Counted from the first letter of the stretch, positions 1 through 6,750 are shown. The stretch: DNA of 7,080 nt from an uncultured Eubacteriales bacterium (GCA_905203455.1 CAJKVX010000049.1:1-7080), one strand, 5' to 3'. The notes: a model not told the origin generated them from the sequence alone. Numbers and translations are program-made.

Positions 1-543
1 GATGTTTACAGCACATTTAATTGCGTGCCTTATGTTTCTTTCAACATTTTTATAGGGCCATTCCCTACCAGTAAGATAATAATCTTGTTTTAATCCTTTT
101 TTAAGACCTTTTTTTACCTTACGAATGTTTAATTTGCTTTTATCTTTACAAATGCACATTCCAACACCAGAATTATGATTGCATTTTAAAACAAATTTTT
201 GCGGAAGTTTACTAAAATCAATATCTTCCACTTTATCATAAACAGCAATTAATGGGATTAAATATTGTTCACCAATGGTATCTGCAATATATTTTCTTAC
301 CTTATATTTATCAACCATTGTTGTGTATTCAGGGTTTCTATCATGAATTTTAAGCCATTGCAACTTTTCATTGAATGTTTTTGGGTTATTTAAATCCAAA
401 TCATATTTTAATCTAGATTTAAAAAGTCGTTTTAAAAATTCATCATCTGGCATTTTATTATAAAACCCCAAGGCCCTGTTAATATCATACCTGTAATCTT
501 TATTAAAAACATATTTAAAACATTTTTTAAATAAATTTGCCAT
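1..543 (-). CDS. TupA-like ATP-grasp protein, 3' end beyond the window
   Basis: The gene is open from an ATG at 543 to the window edge, giving 181 visible residues with no stop. An AAGGTAGG-like ribosome-binding site precedes the start. Visible motifs are NPKTFNEKLQWLK (residues 53-65), DKYKVRKY (78-85), the glycine-containing stretch FVLKCNHNSG (117-126), which probably contributes to nucleotide binding, and GREWPYKNV (159-167). I recognise these as the pattern of the TupA-like ATP-grasp family (named after a teichuronopeptide biosynthesis protein), which is common in capsule and exopolysaccharide clusters. Members are thought to join an amino acid or similar group to a polymer, but the substrate cannot be read from the sequence. 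It is the last visible gene of the operon, 13 nt after the polymerase stop. Oddly, the acidic segment I would expect after YKNV (roughly RIIAE) is replaced by ERNIRHAIKCAVNI, so the C-terminal half may be divergent or damaged. The family call is fairly sure; intactness is not. Confidence 0.82.
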   Translation of the reverse strand, partial: MANLFKKCFKYVFNKDYRYDINRALGFYNKMPDDEFLKRLFKSRLKYDLDLNNPKTFNEKLQWLKIHDRNPEYTTMVDKYKVRKYIADTIGEQYLIPLIAVYDKVEDIDFSKLPQKFVLKCNHNSGVGMCICKDKSKLNIRKVKKGLKKGLKQDYYLTGREWPYKNVERNIRHAIKCAVNI

Positions 544-556
544 AATTACCTACCTT

Positions 557-1693
557 TTAAAATAATGCCCATTCATAAATCATAAATCCAGTTGTGTCAC
601 CTGCCCTGTAAAGCCTGTAAGCCACATATGCAGTAAACGCAAGGAAAACAAAACACTTAAATATAACTTTCAAACTTTTACCTTTTAAATATCTGTTTTC
701 ATAAACATTTATTAGCACACCCCACATAATCAGTCTTGGAATGTAAAGATATTCATTAATTCTCCAAATACCTAAAATTGTTGCTGGCAAAATTGAGAGG
801 AAACTAAAAATGCAAAAACACCTAATTAAATTGTATTCTTTGGTTCTTTCAACTCCTGAATCTAAGAAAACAAATGGAATAAACAATAACACATTTGTTA
901 AGCACATGTTTATAACATTAAAAACTGTTCTTGTTTCAGTTTCATCAATATAGTCTTTATCGCCATCACTTAATAAATTGCTTGACTGTAACCAGTCTTT
1001 ACAACTGTAAGCCAACAATCCTAACACTATTATACCAATAATGATAAATATTGCAAGTTTATAATTTGGCAAGTCTTCAAGAAACTGTTTGTAAAAATAA
1101 TAAAATGGAATGATTAAAACCAAAACAATGCTTATTCTGTGAACAAAAACTGAACTTATTATAACCACTGAACCCCAAAACTTGTTTTTCTTAAAGGCAA
1201 CAAGCCCTAACAAAAACAAGGCAACTGCACACGATGTTCTTAGTGTGTTGAATGAAAGAAGATAAAGATAAAACAACGCAATGAATGGAATATAACTTTG
1301 ATTTTTTTGGCTATAACTTCTTATAAAAACAATAAAAGATATGGCAATAAATAAGTAAACAAAAAGGAAATAAATTCTATAATCAGTTGTGAAAAATCCA
1401 ATTACTATGTTAATTAAACAAAACAGCCACTCTCCTTTTGAAAACCAAAAGGCAAGGTCTTGAGACTGAAAATGGTAAATATAATTTATCATATCAGCCC
1501 CACCAATTCCCTCATCAATTCTTCTTCCCATTGCAAGAATTGTAAGTAAAAGAATAATGAAAATATAGTAATAGTTTACAACAATTTCCTTTGATTTTAA
1601 CAAATTTTGCTTTTTTTGTGCAAGAAACAGCAAAAAAGCAACAAGCAAAGAAATAAACATAAATAATATCATAGTGAATGCATTAATATTCAT
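557..1693 (-). CDS. EpsG/Wzy-family polysaccharide polymerase
   Basis: This is a 378-residue, very hydrophobic protein with roughly ten or more membrane segments and no signal for export beyond them. The pattern matches the EpsG family of O-antigen/exopolysaccharide polymerases: a GRRIDEGIGGADMINY motif after the second hydrophobic segment (residues 56-71), NTLRTSCAVALF (149-160) with the conserved Asn and Arg, and FVHRIS (183-188) with the conserved His. Such proteins join lipid-linked oligosaccharide repeat units on the outer face of the membrane; the linkage formed cannot be predicted. The ATG at 1693 is supported by AAGGAGA seven bases upstream. Length is normal for the family. The gene lies 21 nt after the glycosyltransferase stop and 13 nt before the TupA-like gene, so the three are almost certainly co-transcribed. 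Sequence identity between such polymerases is low, so the call rests on topology, short motifs and context. Confidence 0.85.
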   Translation of the reverse strand: MNINAFTMILFMFISLLVAFLLFLAQKKQNLLKSKEIVVNYYYIFIILLLTILAMGRRIDEGIGGADMINYIYHFQSQDLAFWFSKGEWLFCLINIVIGFFTTDYRIYFLFVYLFIAISFIVFIRSYSQKNQSYIPFIALFYLYLLSFNTLRTSCAVALFLLGLVAFKKNKFWGSVVIISSVFVHRISIVLVLIIPFYYFYKQFLEDLPNYKLAIFIIIGIIVLGLLAYSCKDWLQSSNLLSDGDKDYIDETETRTVFNVINMCLTNVLLFIPFVFLDSGVERTKEYNLIRCFCIFSFLSILPATILGIWRINEYLYIPRLIMWGVLINVYENRYLKGKSLKVIFKCFVFLAFTAYVAYRLYRAGDTTGFMIYEWALF

Positions 1694-1714
1694 ATTTATT
1701 TCTCCTTGCTTATT

Positions 1715-2812
1715 TTATTTTTGTTTGTTTTGATTGTTTTTAACGCTTTCAAAATATTCTAGATATCGTCTACTAATTTCGTCAATTGAATTGGTTTCCT
1801 TTAACTTCATTGCATTAGTTGCACACATTTGAGAATATTCACTGTTTTCGATATATTTTAAAATTGCATTTGCAACAGCATCAGCATCGCCAACTGGCAC
1901 CAGTTGACCGTTTTCATTATTTTCAATTAGTTCACTTGGTCCATAATTGCAATCTGTTGAAACAACAGGAGTTCCAACAGCCATCGCCTCCATTAAGGCA
2001 TTTGGCATACCCTCATTTTGGGAAGTCATTACATAACATGTTGCAGAATAAACCCTTCTCAACGCATCTTTTTGCGCCCCCATGAAGAAAACATTGTCTT
2101 TGCAACTTAATGAGTTTGCATATTGAATAAGTTCTTGTTTTTGTTTCCCTTCTCCAAAAATAATAAGTTTAAAATCATTATGTTTTTGATAAACTTTTTC
2201 AAAAGCATCAAGCATGGTTTTATAATCTTTTTGTGGCTCAAGCCTTCCAACTGCAACAATCTCCTTTTCCCTTTGTTGGCACGGCTCTGTATATTCATAA
2301 GCAATTTTATTTCCAACTGCATTTGGAATTACAATTCCATCTAATTTATTGTGCTTTTTGTAATAATCTTTAACTGCCTGAGTTTGAAAAATCATTCCAT
2401 CACAGTGTTTAAAAAAATAATCCCTAATTTTAATTTTAACTTTGCTCGTTATCATTTCAGGAGCGGCTCTTTCAGAACCAATAAGCGGAACATTTTTAGC
2501 ACTTATTATTGCACAATAAAGCGCAACATATAAAACCCCAAAAATAACATCAGGCTTGTTTTCTTTAACATACTTTTTAAATTTTTTACATCTATCGCTT
2601 GCTCTTATAATTCTTTTTAAAAAATTTTTTTCAATTTTTGCGTTGCTTAAAGGAATAAATGGAACATTTTCGGGCAAATCGTAAAATTTGATATCAGTTA
2701 ATGAAACCACATCAACCTGATGACCATTTCTTACGGCATAATCACAAAGGTACGAAACTGTTCTTTCAGCACCACCACTTCCAAGGGATGGAACAAGCAT
2801 ACAAATTTTCAT
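1715..2812 (-). CDS. GT4-family glycosyltransferase (GT-B fold)
   Basis: This 365-residue protein is a complete retaining GT-B glycosyltransferase of family GT4. The N-terminal acceptor domain opens with MLVPSLGSGGAERT (residues 5-18), the glycine-rich loop typical of the family. GSERAAP (112-118) sits where related exopolysaccharide enzymes carry a GSERxxP motif. The C-terminal nucleotide-sugar domain has AVGRLEPQKDY (187-197) and the EX7E motif, E267-GMPNALM-E275, followed by AVGTPVVSTD. No signal peptide or membrane helix is present, so it should act at the cytoplasmic face, adding one sugar to a lipid-linked repeat unit; donor and acceptor are not predictable. The start is fixed by GGGAGA upstream and by a TAATG junction in which its ATG shares one base with the stop of the Wzz gene, suggesting translational coupling. 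The 21-nt gap to the polymerase gene places it inside the operon. Confidence 0.93.
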   Translation of the reverse strand: MKICMLVPSLGSGGAERTVSYLCDYAVRNGHQVDVVSLTDIKFYDLPENVPFIPLSNAKIEKNFLKRIIRASDRCKKFKKYVKENKPDVIFGVLYVALYCAIISAKNVPLIGSERAAPEMITSKVKIKIRDYFFKHCDGMIFQTQAVKDYYKKHNKLDGIVIPNAVGNKIAYEYTEPCQQREKEIVAVGRLEPQKDYKTMLDAFEKVYQKHNDFKLIIFGEGKQKQELIQYANSLSCKDNVFFMGAQKDALRRVYSATCYVMTSQNEGMPNALMEAMAVGTPVVSTDCNYGPSELIENNENGQLVPVGDADAVANAILKYIENSEYSQMCATNAMKLKETNSIDEISRRYLEYFESVKNNQNKQK

Positions 2813-4062
2813 TAATTTTTATCTCCCGTGCTATATTCTTTGAATTTTTTTCTGTCAACAATCATGTTCACACAGCAACCTAAAACAAGTCCAGCAAGTA
2901 AACACAAAATTGTGCTTGAAAGCCTTCCCATTCCACCATTTGCAGCAATTATTTGTCCAGTGGTGTAACGAACTGAAGCATCTGAACTCACAACATAACT
3001 TGCTGTGTCACAAAACTCATTAGTAAACTCAACAAGTTTATTGTAATATTCTTGCAGTGTTGCTTCAAAAGTTGACACATCTTGCCCAATTCCATCAATC
3101 TTAGTTTGAATTTCATCAATTTGTTTTGCAATTTCAATTTTCTTATTGGTAAGCAAAACTATTTGCGAATTGTAAGATTCTAAATCAAGTGTTTGCAAAG
3201 AACCAGCAGAGGTTATTAAGTTGTCTCTTTCTTCTCTAAGCGCCTCAATTTGTTCTTGGCAAAGATTTTGTTGTTTTGTTAAACTTTCTTTTTCAAGAGT
3301 AAGTTGTGTTAAATAACTTTCATCTTTAACATATCCATTGATAGTAATTTCAGAATAAAGATAATCAAAAGTGTTATTGTTAAAATAAAGGTCTAATTCT
3401 GCCTTTATTTCAGAAATTCTTCTACCATCTTCTGTAACAACATCACCATTCTCTTTAATTAAATCATCATATTCCCCATCAAGTAAAGCGAGTTGGTTTT
3501 GAAGATACTCAACTTGAGATTCGTAAATTTTTGAAAGTGTAAACGCTCTTAAATTTGCATTGTAAGCAGCAAAATTAATTGTTTCAATGTTTTTTTGAAT
3601 TGGCACAAGTGCAAGGGCATTTACAAACTGAGACGCCTGACTTGCGTTTTTAAAATATTTTGCATTAACACTAATTGAAAAATAAGGGTTTTCAACTTGG
3701 GTTGAACTTTCAACAGCCAATGGTTCAACAAAGTTTACTACAATTCCACCCTCTTCATGCATCTTTTTAACATCAATTGACTCAAAATTTTCACTTGAAG
3801 CCTTAACTTCTTCTAGAACACTCAATGATTGCAAAACTTTATAGTCAAAAGTTGTTCCATCATTATAAATTCCATTCTCTAAATTTGATAACGAGTATTC
3901 AAATCTTGATGAATAAACAGTTTTTTGTTTATTGTAATCTAAGTTTATAAAAAGCATGCCTGCAACAAACACTACAACAAGAACAATACACAAAAGCCAC
4001 CATTTCCCAAACATTATGTTGCATAACTGCCCTAAGGTTATGCCCTTTTCTTCTGTTTTCAT
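2812..4062 (-). CDS. Wzz-type chain-length determinant / polysaccharide co-polymerase
   Basis: This 416-residue protein has the layout of a polysaccharide co-polymerase: a short cytoplasmic N-terminus, membrane helix one (about residues 20-39), a large extracytoplasmic segment, membrane helix two (about 381-402), and a short basic tail (DRKKFKEY). The region 170-345 is rich in Leu, Glu, Gln and Lys heptads (for example QNQLALLDGEYDDLIKE, LTLEKESLTKQQNLCQEQIEALREERDNL and NKKIEIAKQIDEIQTKIDG), giving long predicted coiled coils as in other Wzz proteins. Proteins of this class form ring-like oligomers that set polymer length with a Wzy polymerase; one such polymerase lies two genes downstream. 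No fused tyrosine kinase, Walker motif or tyrosine cluster is seen, and I do not see the proline-rich motif usual before helix two, so it is a divergent member. The ATG at 4062 has AAGGAG ten bases upstream. It is the first gene of the main operon. Confidence 0.82.
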   Translation of the reverse strand: MKTEEKGITLGQLCNIMFGKWWLLCIVLVVVFVAGMLFINLDYNKQKTVYSSRFEYSLSNLENGIYNDGTTFDYKVLQSLSVLEEVKASSENFESIDVKKMHEEGGIVVNFVEPLAVESSTQVENPYFSISVNAKYFKNASQASQFVNALALVPIQKNIETINFAAYNANLRAFTLSKIYESQVEYLQNQLALLDGEYDDLIKENGDVVTEDGRRISEIKAELDLYFNNNTFDYLYSEITINGYVKDESYLTQLTLEKESLTKQQNLCQEQIEALREERDNLITSAGSLQTLDLESYNSQIVLLTNKKIEIAKQIDEIQTKIDGIGQDVSTFEATLQEYYNKLVEFTNEFCDTASYVVSSDASVRYTTGQIIAANGGMGRLSSTILCLLAGLVLGCCVNMIVDRKKFKEYSTGDKN

Positions 4063-4093
4063 ATTATATTTTCTCCTTTTTAGTCATTTTTTT

Positions 4094-4123
4094 ATTATAC
4101 AAAAAAGACCCTTGCCCTGTCAA
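4094..4123 (-). promoter_or_regulatory. Sigma-A-type promoter of the wzz-glycosyltransferase-polymerase operon
   Basis: Read on the minus strand, a perfect -35 box TTGACA (4123-4118) and a perfect -10 box TATAAT (4099-4094) are separated by 18 bases. Transcription should begin near 4087, leaving a leader of about 25 nt that contains AAGGAG before the ATG at 4062. Both boxes match the housekeeping consensus. The slightly long spacer and the phased repeats just upstream leave room for activation. Confidence 0.85.
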
Positions 4124-4126
4124 TCT

Positions 4127-4175
4127 ATTACATATAGGTTATATGTAATTACATTTAAATGCCTGTTATTTACAT
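4127..4175 (-). promoter_or_regulatory. Candidate regulator-binding array: three TTACAT repeats at 21-bp spacing
   Basis: TTACAT, read on the plus strand, occurs at 4128-4133, 4149-4154 and 4170-4175, exactly 21 bp apart (two helical turns), so all three face the same side of the helix. The first repeat ends 4 bp upstream of the -35 box of the wzz operon. A reverse copy, ATGTAAT (4143-4149), makes a perfect 10-bp inverted repeat with the first (arms 4127-4136 and 4140-4149, spacer GGT) and a 12-bp palindrome ATGTAATTACAT (4143-4154) with the second. Direct repeats with a 21-bp period next to a -35 box are typical of LytTR-type activators such as AgrA and ComE, while the inverted arms would suit a dimeric helix-turn-helix protein. 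Which regulator binds, if any, is inference. Confidence 0.55.
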
Positions 4176-4185
4176 AAGTTCAAGC

Positions 4186-4216
4186 AAAAAAAATAAAAAC
4201 CAGCCTCACACTGGTT
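4186..4216 (-). terminator. Intrinsic terminator after the interrupted glycosyltransferase gene
   Basis: On the minus strand AACCAG (4216-4211) pairs with CTGGTT (4203-4198) across a 7-base loop, followed at once by a T-rich run (TTTTATTTTTTT, 4197-4186). The 6-bp stem overlaps the TAA stop codon of the glycosyltransferase (4217-4215). It separates that gene from the promoter of the wzz operon. The stem is short but the T-tract is strong. Confidence 0.75.
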
Positions 4217-5246
4217 AAATTTTATTTTCATACAATTTTAAAAGAGTTTTCTTATATTCATTTAAATTGTTATATTCTTTTGAAAAGTTTTGGGTTGAAG
4301 CCTTTAATTTCGTTTGCTTTCCCTTGTCTTGAAGCAAACCTTGAATAATAACGGCGGCCTCTTCATCTGTTTCAAACAAAAATCCATTAATATCATTTTT
4401 TACCAATTCAACCATACCATCTGTTTTGGTTGAAATAACAGGCACTCCCAATGCCATGGCTTCAAGAGCGCACATTGGCAAACCCTCTCTTATTGATGTC
4501 ATTAACAGCAATTTGCTCTGACTCAAAATTTTATAAGGATTTTTAAAATAGCCTAAAAGTTTAACTTCATTATTAAGTTTGTATTCATTAATTTTTTGGA
4601 TTATCTGTTCTTTTAATATTCCGTCCCCAACAATTGCAAATTTTTATTTTATATTTTTTTCCTTTAATATTTTTGCTATATTTATTAATCTTAAAGGATT
4701 CTTCTCTTCAACTAATCTTCCTAAAAACACAATGTCAAAGTTATATTCCTTTTTATCTTCATCGCATTTTTGTTTAACTGCACATTCATTTATTATGTTT
4801 GGCAATATTAAATATTTATTTTCAATCTTCTTTTTAAAATAAAAATTATCATAGCAACTTTTTGAAACGAAAATAATCTTATCAATTTTCTTGCTAGCAT
4901 ATAAAAACGCTAATGAATGTAAGGATAATTTATTCATATAGTCTTTATTGCCATGAATATGTGAAATAATTTTAATATGACTGAACATAGAGGCAATAAC
5001 ACTTGCCTTATAATCATGTGCATGAATAACATCAGGCTTAAACTCTTCAACAGCCTTTTTAACATTTTTAAAACTTAGTTTTTCAAGAGGAATAAATCTA
5101 ATTTCTTTCTCTTTCAAGGTTTGTGCTATCTGCCCATCAGGAGAGCAATAACACATTTCTGCATTGTCAAACAATTTAATAATTTGACAAGCCATATTTT
5201 CTGCTCCTGAAAACCTTTTTGATGCAAGTAAATGCAAAACCTTCAT
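4215..5246 (-). pseudogene. GT4-family glycosyltransferase interrupted by an in-frame TAA
   Basis: One reading frame from the ATG at 5246 to the TAA at 4215 encodes a full-length GT4 enzyme of about 343 codons, broken only by a TAA at 4646-4644 (codon 201). Before the stop are LHLLASKRFSGAEN (residues 4-17), PDVIHAHDYKAS (71-82) and VFLGRLVEEKNP (173-184). After it the same frame continues with KFAIVGDG, LLGYFKNPYKILSQSK, the EX7E motif E-GLPMCAL-E, and GVPVISTKTDG. Both GT-B domains are intact apart from the stop, so this is either a very recent nonsense mutation or a base-calling error. The stop falls inside the donor-binding domain, so a 200-residue product should be inactive. A TTG at 4526 could start a 103-residue tail, but it lacks a convincing ribosome-binding site and most of the domain. 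The start is supported by GGGGTGA upstream. Its role would be sugar transfer in the same polysaccharide pathway. Confidence 0.85.
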
Positions 5247-5274
5247 ACTTCACCCCATTAAAAGTCAAAAATTT

Positions 5275-5302
5275 ACCTAACAATTTGGTGTTTTTGTTAG
5301 GT
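5275..5302 (-). other. Perfect 9-bp stem-loop in the leader of the interrupted glycosyltransferase gene
   Basis: ACCTAACAA (5302-5294 on the minus strand) pairs perfectly with TTGTTAGGT (5283-5275) around a 10-base loop. The predicted start of transcription (about 5306) puts the hairpin at the very 5' end of the mRNA, where such structures often protect against decay. It could also be an operator overlapping the start site. A short AAATTTTT follows it, so weak termination of the upstream gene is a third option. Confidence 0.6.
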
Positions 5303-5312
5303 CGTGTTTAGC

Positions 5313-5321
5313 ATTATATCA
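5313..5321 (-). promoter_or_regulatory. Extended -10 promoter for the interrupted glycosyltransferase gene
   Basis: The minus strand reads TGATATAAT (5321-5313), that is TGN followed by a perfect TATAAT, an extended -10 element. No good -35 box is seen 16-18 bp upstream, which is acceptable for extended -10 promoters. Transcription would start near 5306, giving a leader of about 60 nt before the ATG at 5246. It lies just after the stop of the upstream secreted-protein gene. Confidence 0.6.
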
Positions 5322-5333
5322 TAGTTTCTTTTT

Positions 5334-6326
5334 TTATGCTAGTAAATCTGCAAGGGTTCCATCATCAAGTTTTTGCCTAATTTGGCAAATTTCATAAAGG
5401 CTGTCTGCCAACTCGCACAAAGTGTTGGCATTATAATCATCAACAAGCAAAACATCAAATGGCATAACTTCACCGCCATCACTTACAAACTTACCAACAA
5501 TTTCTTGACATTTATCAATAACTTCAATGCAATTAATATAACTTTCAACCTCTGTTATTGTTGCAAGTTTTTGGTTAAACTGCCCATCAATTTGGTAAAT
5601 AGCAAACATGTTGTAACTGTCAAAATGCGCTAATGATTTGTAAAACTCATTAATCTTTAAATAAAAAGTCTGCCTTATTTGCCCAAGTTCAGTTTGCTCA
5701 CCTTCAAAATGTTGCTCGTCATTGTCACCGCTTTGACTGGCGTCATCTTGGTTATTTTCATTAGTGTTTTCTTGGTTGTCGTTTCCACCAAGGCTCACAT
5801 CTTCTTCAAGGTTTCCTTTATCACCTTGGTCACTTTCATTTATACCACTTTGGTCGCCATTTTCGTTTTTGTGACTATCTTCAAGGTTTTCTTCATTATT
5901 TTGGTCACCTTCATGGTTACCGTTGCCATTTGGGTCTTCTTCACTTTCCTCAAAATTGCCATCATCTTGGGCATTTTTATCATCTGAAAGTTCTTGGTCT
6001 TTGCCTAAGTTTATCTCTTCATCTTCACCCTTGTTTGCGTCTTCATTGTTTGCACTGGTGGCGTCACCAGCATCTCCTTGACTTTCACTTGGGTTTTCTA
6101 TTTCAGGTTCATCGTTTTGGTTACCAAAAGATTGGTTTTGGCTTTCATCACCCAAACTTGGATTATTAACATTTTCATCACCAAGGTCAGTATTGAAATT
6201 TTGCTCAATATTTGCGGTGCTTTCACCACTAGCATGCCCAGCAACAACATTAAAACTTGTTGGCAAAGCGAAATTAACAATAACCAAAACAACAAAAACA
6301 AAGCACACACGAATTAAGTTTGACAT
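5334..6326 (-). CDS. Predicted secreted protein with Asn/Asp/Glu-rich low-complexity region, function unknown
   Basis: I do not recognise a family. From the ATG at 6326 the protein is 330 residues. Residues 1-32 look like a signal peptide: MSNLIR, a hydrophobic core VCFVFVVLVIVNFAL, and a likely cleavage after AGHA. Residues 33 to about 210 are low-complexity, strongly acidic and rich in Asn, Asp, Glu, Gly, Gln and Ser, with loosely repeated units such as LGDE, GDQ and GDN; this part should be disordered and outside the membrane. Residues 215-330 form a more ordinary, acidic, probably helical domain with four cysteines (NCIEVIDKCQEIV, TLCELADSLYEICQIR). No LPxTG, lipobox or repeat domain of a known wall-binding kind is seen. 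An upstream in-frame GTG at 6386 would add 20 residues and a second hydrophobic stretch; the ATG is preferred because it gives a clean signal peptide. Neither start has a clear ribosome-binding site. Its place beside polysaccharide genes suggests a surface role, but that is a guess. Confidence 0.7.
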   Translation of the reverse strand: MSNLIRVCFVFVVLVIVNFALPTSFNVVAGHASGESTANIEQNFNTDLGDENVNNPSLGDESQNQSFGNQNDEPEIENPSESQGDAGDATSANNEDANKGEDEEINLGKDQELSDDKNAQDDGNFEESEEDPNGNGNHEGDQNNEENLEDSHKNENGDQSGINESDQGDKGNLEEDVSLGGNDNQENTNENNQDDASQSGDNDEQHFEGEQTELGQIRQTFYLKINEFYKSLAHFDSYNMFAIYQIDGQFNQKLATITEVESYINCIEVIDKCQEIVGKFVSDGGEVMPFDVLLVDDYNANTLCELADSLYEICQIRQKLDDGTLADLLA

Positions 6327-6336
6327 AACAGCACTA

Positions 6337-6342
6337 ATTATA
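6337..6342 (-). promoter_or_regulatory. Candidate -10 box of the secreted-protein gene
   Basis: TATAAT on the minus strand ends 10 nt before the ATG at 6326, so transcription would begin about 4 nt before the start codon, giving an almost leaderless mRNA. No good -35 box lies at the right distance (TTCCTT at 17 bp is weak). TATATT at 6369-6364 is an alternative -10 that would give a longer leader, also without a Shine-Dalgarno site. Confidence 0.4.
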
Positions 6343-6491
6343 TAACATCTTGTCGAAAAAAGGAATATAAAAAGGAAAAAACACACTTAAAAAATTTGTT
6401 TGAAAAGATATTCAACACCCAAAAACGCACACTACCTTGCCCCAACAAACAAAAAACAAAGACAAAATAATAAAAAAAATTGAAAAATTCA

Positions 6492-6520
6492 TTGACAAGT
6501 GGGGGAAATTTTGCTATATT
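6492..6520 (+). promoter_or_regulatory. Promoter of tRNA-Ala
   Basis: A perfect -35 TTGACA (6492-6497) is followed after 17 bp by TATATT (6515-6520), preceded by TGC to give an extended -10. Transcription should start near 6527, about 10 nt before the tRNA. It is divergent from the secreted-protein gene, about 150 bp from that gene's -10 box. Confidence 0.85.
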
Positions 6521-6533
6521 GATAAAGCATTGA

Positions 6534-6613
<80 letters not shown>

Positions 6614-6620
6614 CCTGCGC

Positions 6621-6682
6621 GTGATTTTGGCTTTGGGCATCAAGTTAAATTTAATTTAACTTTCAGCTTAAAAGCCAATCAC
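6621..6682 (+). repeat. Nested inverted repeat forming a long stem-loop after tRNA-Ala
   Basis: The outer arms GTGATT and GGCTTT (6621-6634, with a TT bulge) pair with AAAGCC and AATCAC (6671-6682). Inside, a perfect palindrome has 10-base arms AAGTTAAATT (6642-6651) and AATTTAACTT (6653-6662) around one T. Together they can fold the whole segment into one stem with an internal loop. No reading frame is present. It could be a structured RNA in the tRNA transcript, a processing signal, or a palindromic insertion. Confidence 0.6.
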
Positions 6683-6687
6683 TTGCT

Positions 6688-6719
6688 TTCGGCTTCGAAA
6701 ACATCGTTTTCTTGCCGAA
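6688..6719 (+). repeat. Second stem-loop of the post-tRNA-Ala region
   Basis: TTCGGC (6688-6693) pairs with GCCGAA (6714-6719) and, inside it, GAAAAC (6697-6702) pairs with GTTTTC (6706-6711) around the loop ATC. The two 6-bp helices are separated by a small internal loop (TTC against TT). The near-perfect pairing of 12 bp within 32 nt is unlikely by chance. Confidence 0.6.
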
Positions 6720-6744
6720 TTGCACCATAAGGTGCAAAATTTTT
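6720..6744 (+). terminator. Probable intrinsic terminator of the tRNA-Ala transcript
   Basis: TTGCACC (6720-6726) and GGTGCAA (6731-6737) form a 7-bp stem with the tetraloop ATAA, followed by AA and five Ts (6740-6744). The stem is only moderately GC-rich and the T-run is short, so termination may be partial. If it works, the tRNA-Ile segment downstream needs its own promoter, and only weak candidates are seen. Confidence 0.65.
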
Positions 6745-6750
6745 GTTACT

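Noticed and set aside
4215..4526. Separate short gene for the C-terminal glycosyltransferase piece, starting at TTG 4526
   Set aside because: It is in the same frame as the upstream part, family sequence continues across the gap, and there is no good ribosome-binding site. It would lack half of the nucleotide-sugar domain.
5275..5302. Stem-loop as the main terminator of the secreted-protein gene
   Set aside because: The T-run is short and preceded by AAA, and an extended -10 promoter just upstream places the hairpin in the next gene's leader. Weak termination remains possible.
5679..5987. A 102-codon plus-strand frame rich in Val, Ile, Phe and Thr, resembling a membrane protein
   Set aside because: It is the exact antisense of the Asp/Asn/Glu-rich tract; the complements of those codons read as hydrophobic residues. 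No ribosome-binding site or family motif supports it.
5540..6240. Tandem DNA repeat in the low-complexity coding region
   Set aside because: The units (GDQ, GDN, LGDE) are irregular in spacing and sequence; I could not find a constant period at the DNA level.
6327..6386. GTG at 6386 as the start of the secreted protein
   Set aside because: It adds a second hydrophobic segment ahead of a clean signal peptide, has no Shine-Dalgarno site, and the candidate -10 box at 6342-6337 would lie inside the gene. It was not fully excluded.
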